DNA from: Mangrovibacterium marinum | GTDB lineage: Bacteria > Bacteroidota > Bacteroidia > Bacteroidales > Prolixibacteraceae | Assembly: GCF_003046625.1 (NCBI RefSeq) | Contig: NZ_QAAD01000012.1 | Span: forward strand, 1-64,000 | DNA: 64,000 nt | Reading direction: 5' to 3' | Part shown: positions 63,925 through 64,000 of the stretch, piece after piece | How the letters are laid out: each line of letters opens with the position of its first letter | How positions within the stretch are numbered: position 1 is the first letter of the stretch | Position numbers and translations under genes: made by a program | The notes under the pieces: generated by a model | Database searches by the model: none | What the model was told of the DNA's origin: nothing | Seen by the model: the letters and a program-made list of their open reading frames with translations, nothing else

Positions 63925-64000
63925 GGTTTTCTATTTGGTTGGTAATTGGAGGGGCAAAATAAAGATAGTTTGAGCAAAAGAACAACAGCCAAAGGCCTTT

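Noticed and set aside
1-64000. CRISPR arrays, tRNA or rRNA genes, prophage or integrase genes
   Set aside because: None was found. The repeat arrays present have no spacers of regular length and no cas genes, and no cloverleaf or rRNA segment was recognised in the intergenic regions.

Overview
The window reads as chromosomal DNA of a Bacteroidota bacterium, probably of the Marinilabiliales/Prolixibacteraceae type; the family-level guess is inference. Supporting signs are Bacteroidota-style promoters (TTG/TTTG, about 18-21 bp, TAnnTTTG), absence of clear Shine-Dalgarno sequences, a type IX secretion plug protein, a complete Na+-NQR operon, a GntR-type XylR with a xylBA-xylE cluster, YkuD_2 and YcbB-like L,D-transpeptidases, and many SPII lipoproteins. 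No rRNA, tRNA, CRISPR array, transposase or phage gene was found.

Layout. 1-5.4 kb: the 5' part of a large secreted HYR/Ig-like repeat protein (runs off the left edge), a double-hotdog protein and two NarL/LuxR-type response regulators with degenerate receivers, linked by a shared ATCCGTAAAATTCC-like motif. 5.5-12.8 kb: housekeeping genes (recR, a glycosyltransferase, GNAT, HSDR_N protein, AMP nucleosidase, holA, rhomboid, class IV aminotransferase-like, YqgE, DivIC/FtsB-like). 12.9-14.4 kb: a gene-free block with a half-kilobase CAGNCN hexanucleotide array and REP-like repeats. 14.4-19.6 kb: P5C dehydrogenase, a PAS histidine kinase and the T9SS plug protein. 19.8-25.7 kb: nqrABCDEF. 25.7-31.4 kb: two full copies of a REP-like nested-hairpin element around a lipoprotein and two L,D-transpeptidases. 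31.5-44.3 kb: YebC, a histidine kinase, apbE (the flavinyltransferase that NqrB and NqrC need), a small membrane protein, acylphosphatase, a group II PLP decarboxylase, an SDR/HxlR divergent pair, a ZIP transporter, a glycosyltransferase, OmpH/Skp, proline dehydrogenase and nitroreductase.

44.4-50.1 kb is a xylose catabolic locus: xylR, xylB, xylA and a XylE-type sugar porter. The xylR and xylB promoters carry the same 14-bp candidate operator just downstream of the -7 box. 50.1-54.1 kb is an oxidative or electrophile stress cluster: a 58-aa winged-helix protein, an Fe-type SOD, a YhdH-type quinone reductase divergent from an HxlR regulator, a VOC protein and an Mn-type SOD. 54.2-63.9 kb: a MATE transporter, a 7-bp-period repeat, nucleoside kinase, uvrA and a lytic transglycosylase in tandem, a collagen-like lipoprotein and a transglutaminase-like lipoprotein.

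The genes are mostly ordinary core functions. The least explained signals are the repeated operator-like motif tied to the two atypical LuxR regulators, the hexanucleotide array, the nested-hairpin interspersed repeat, and a class IV aminotransferase homologue that seems to lack its PLP lysine. No obviously new multi-gene system could be demonstrated from the sequence alone.
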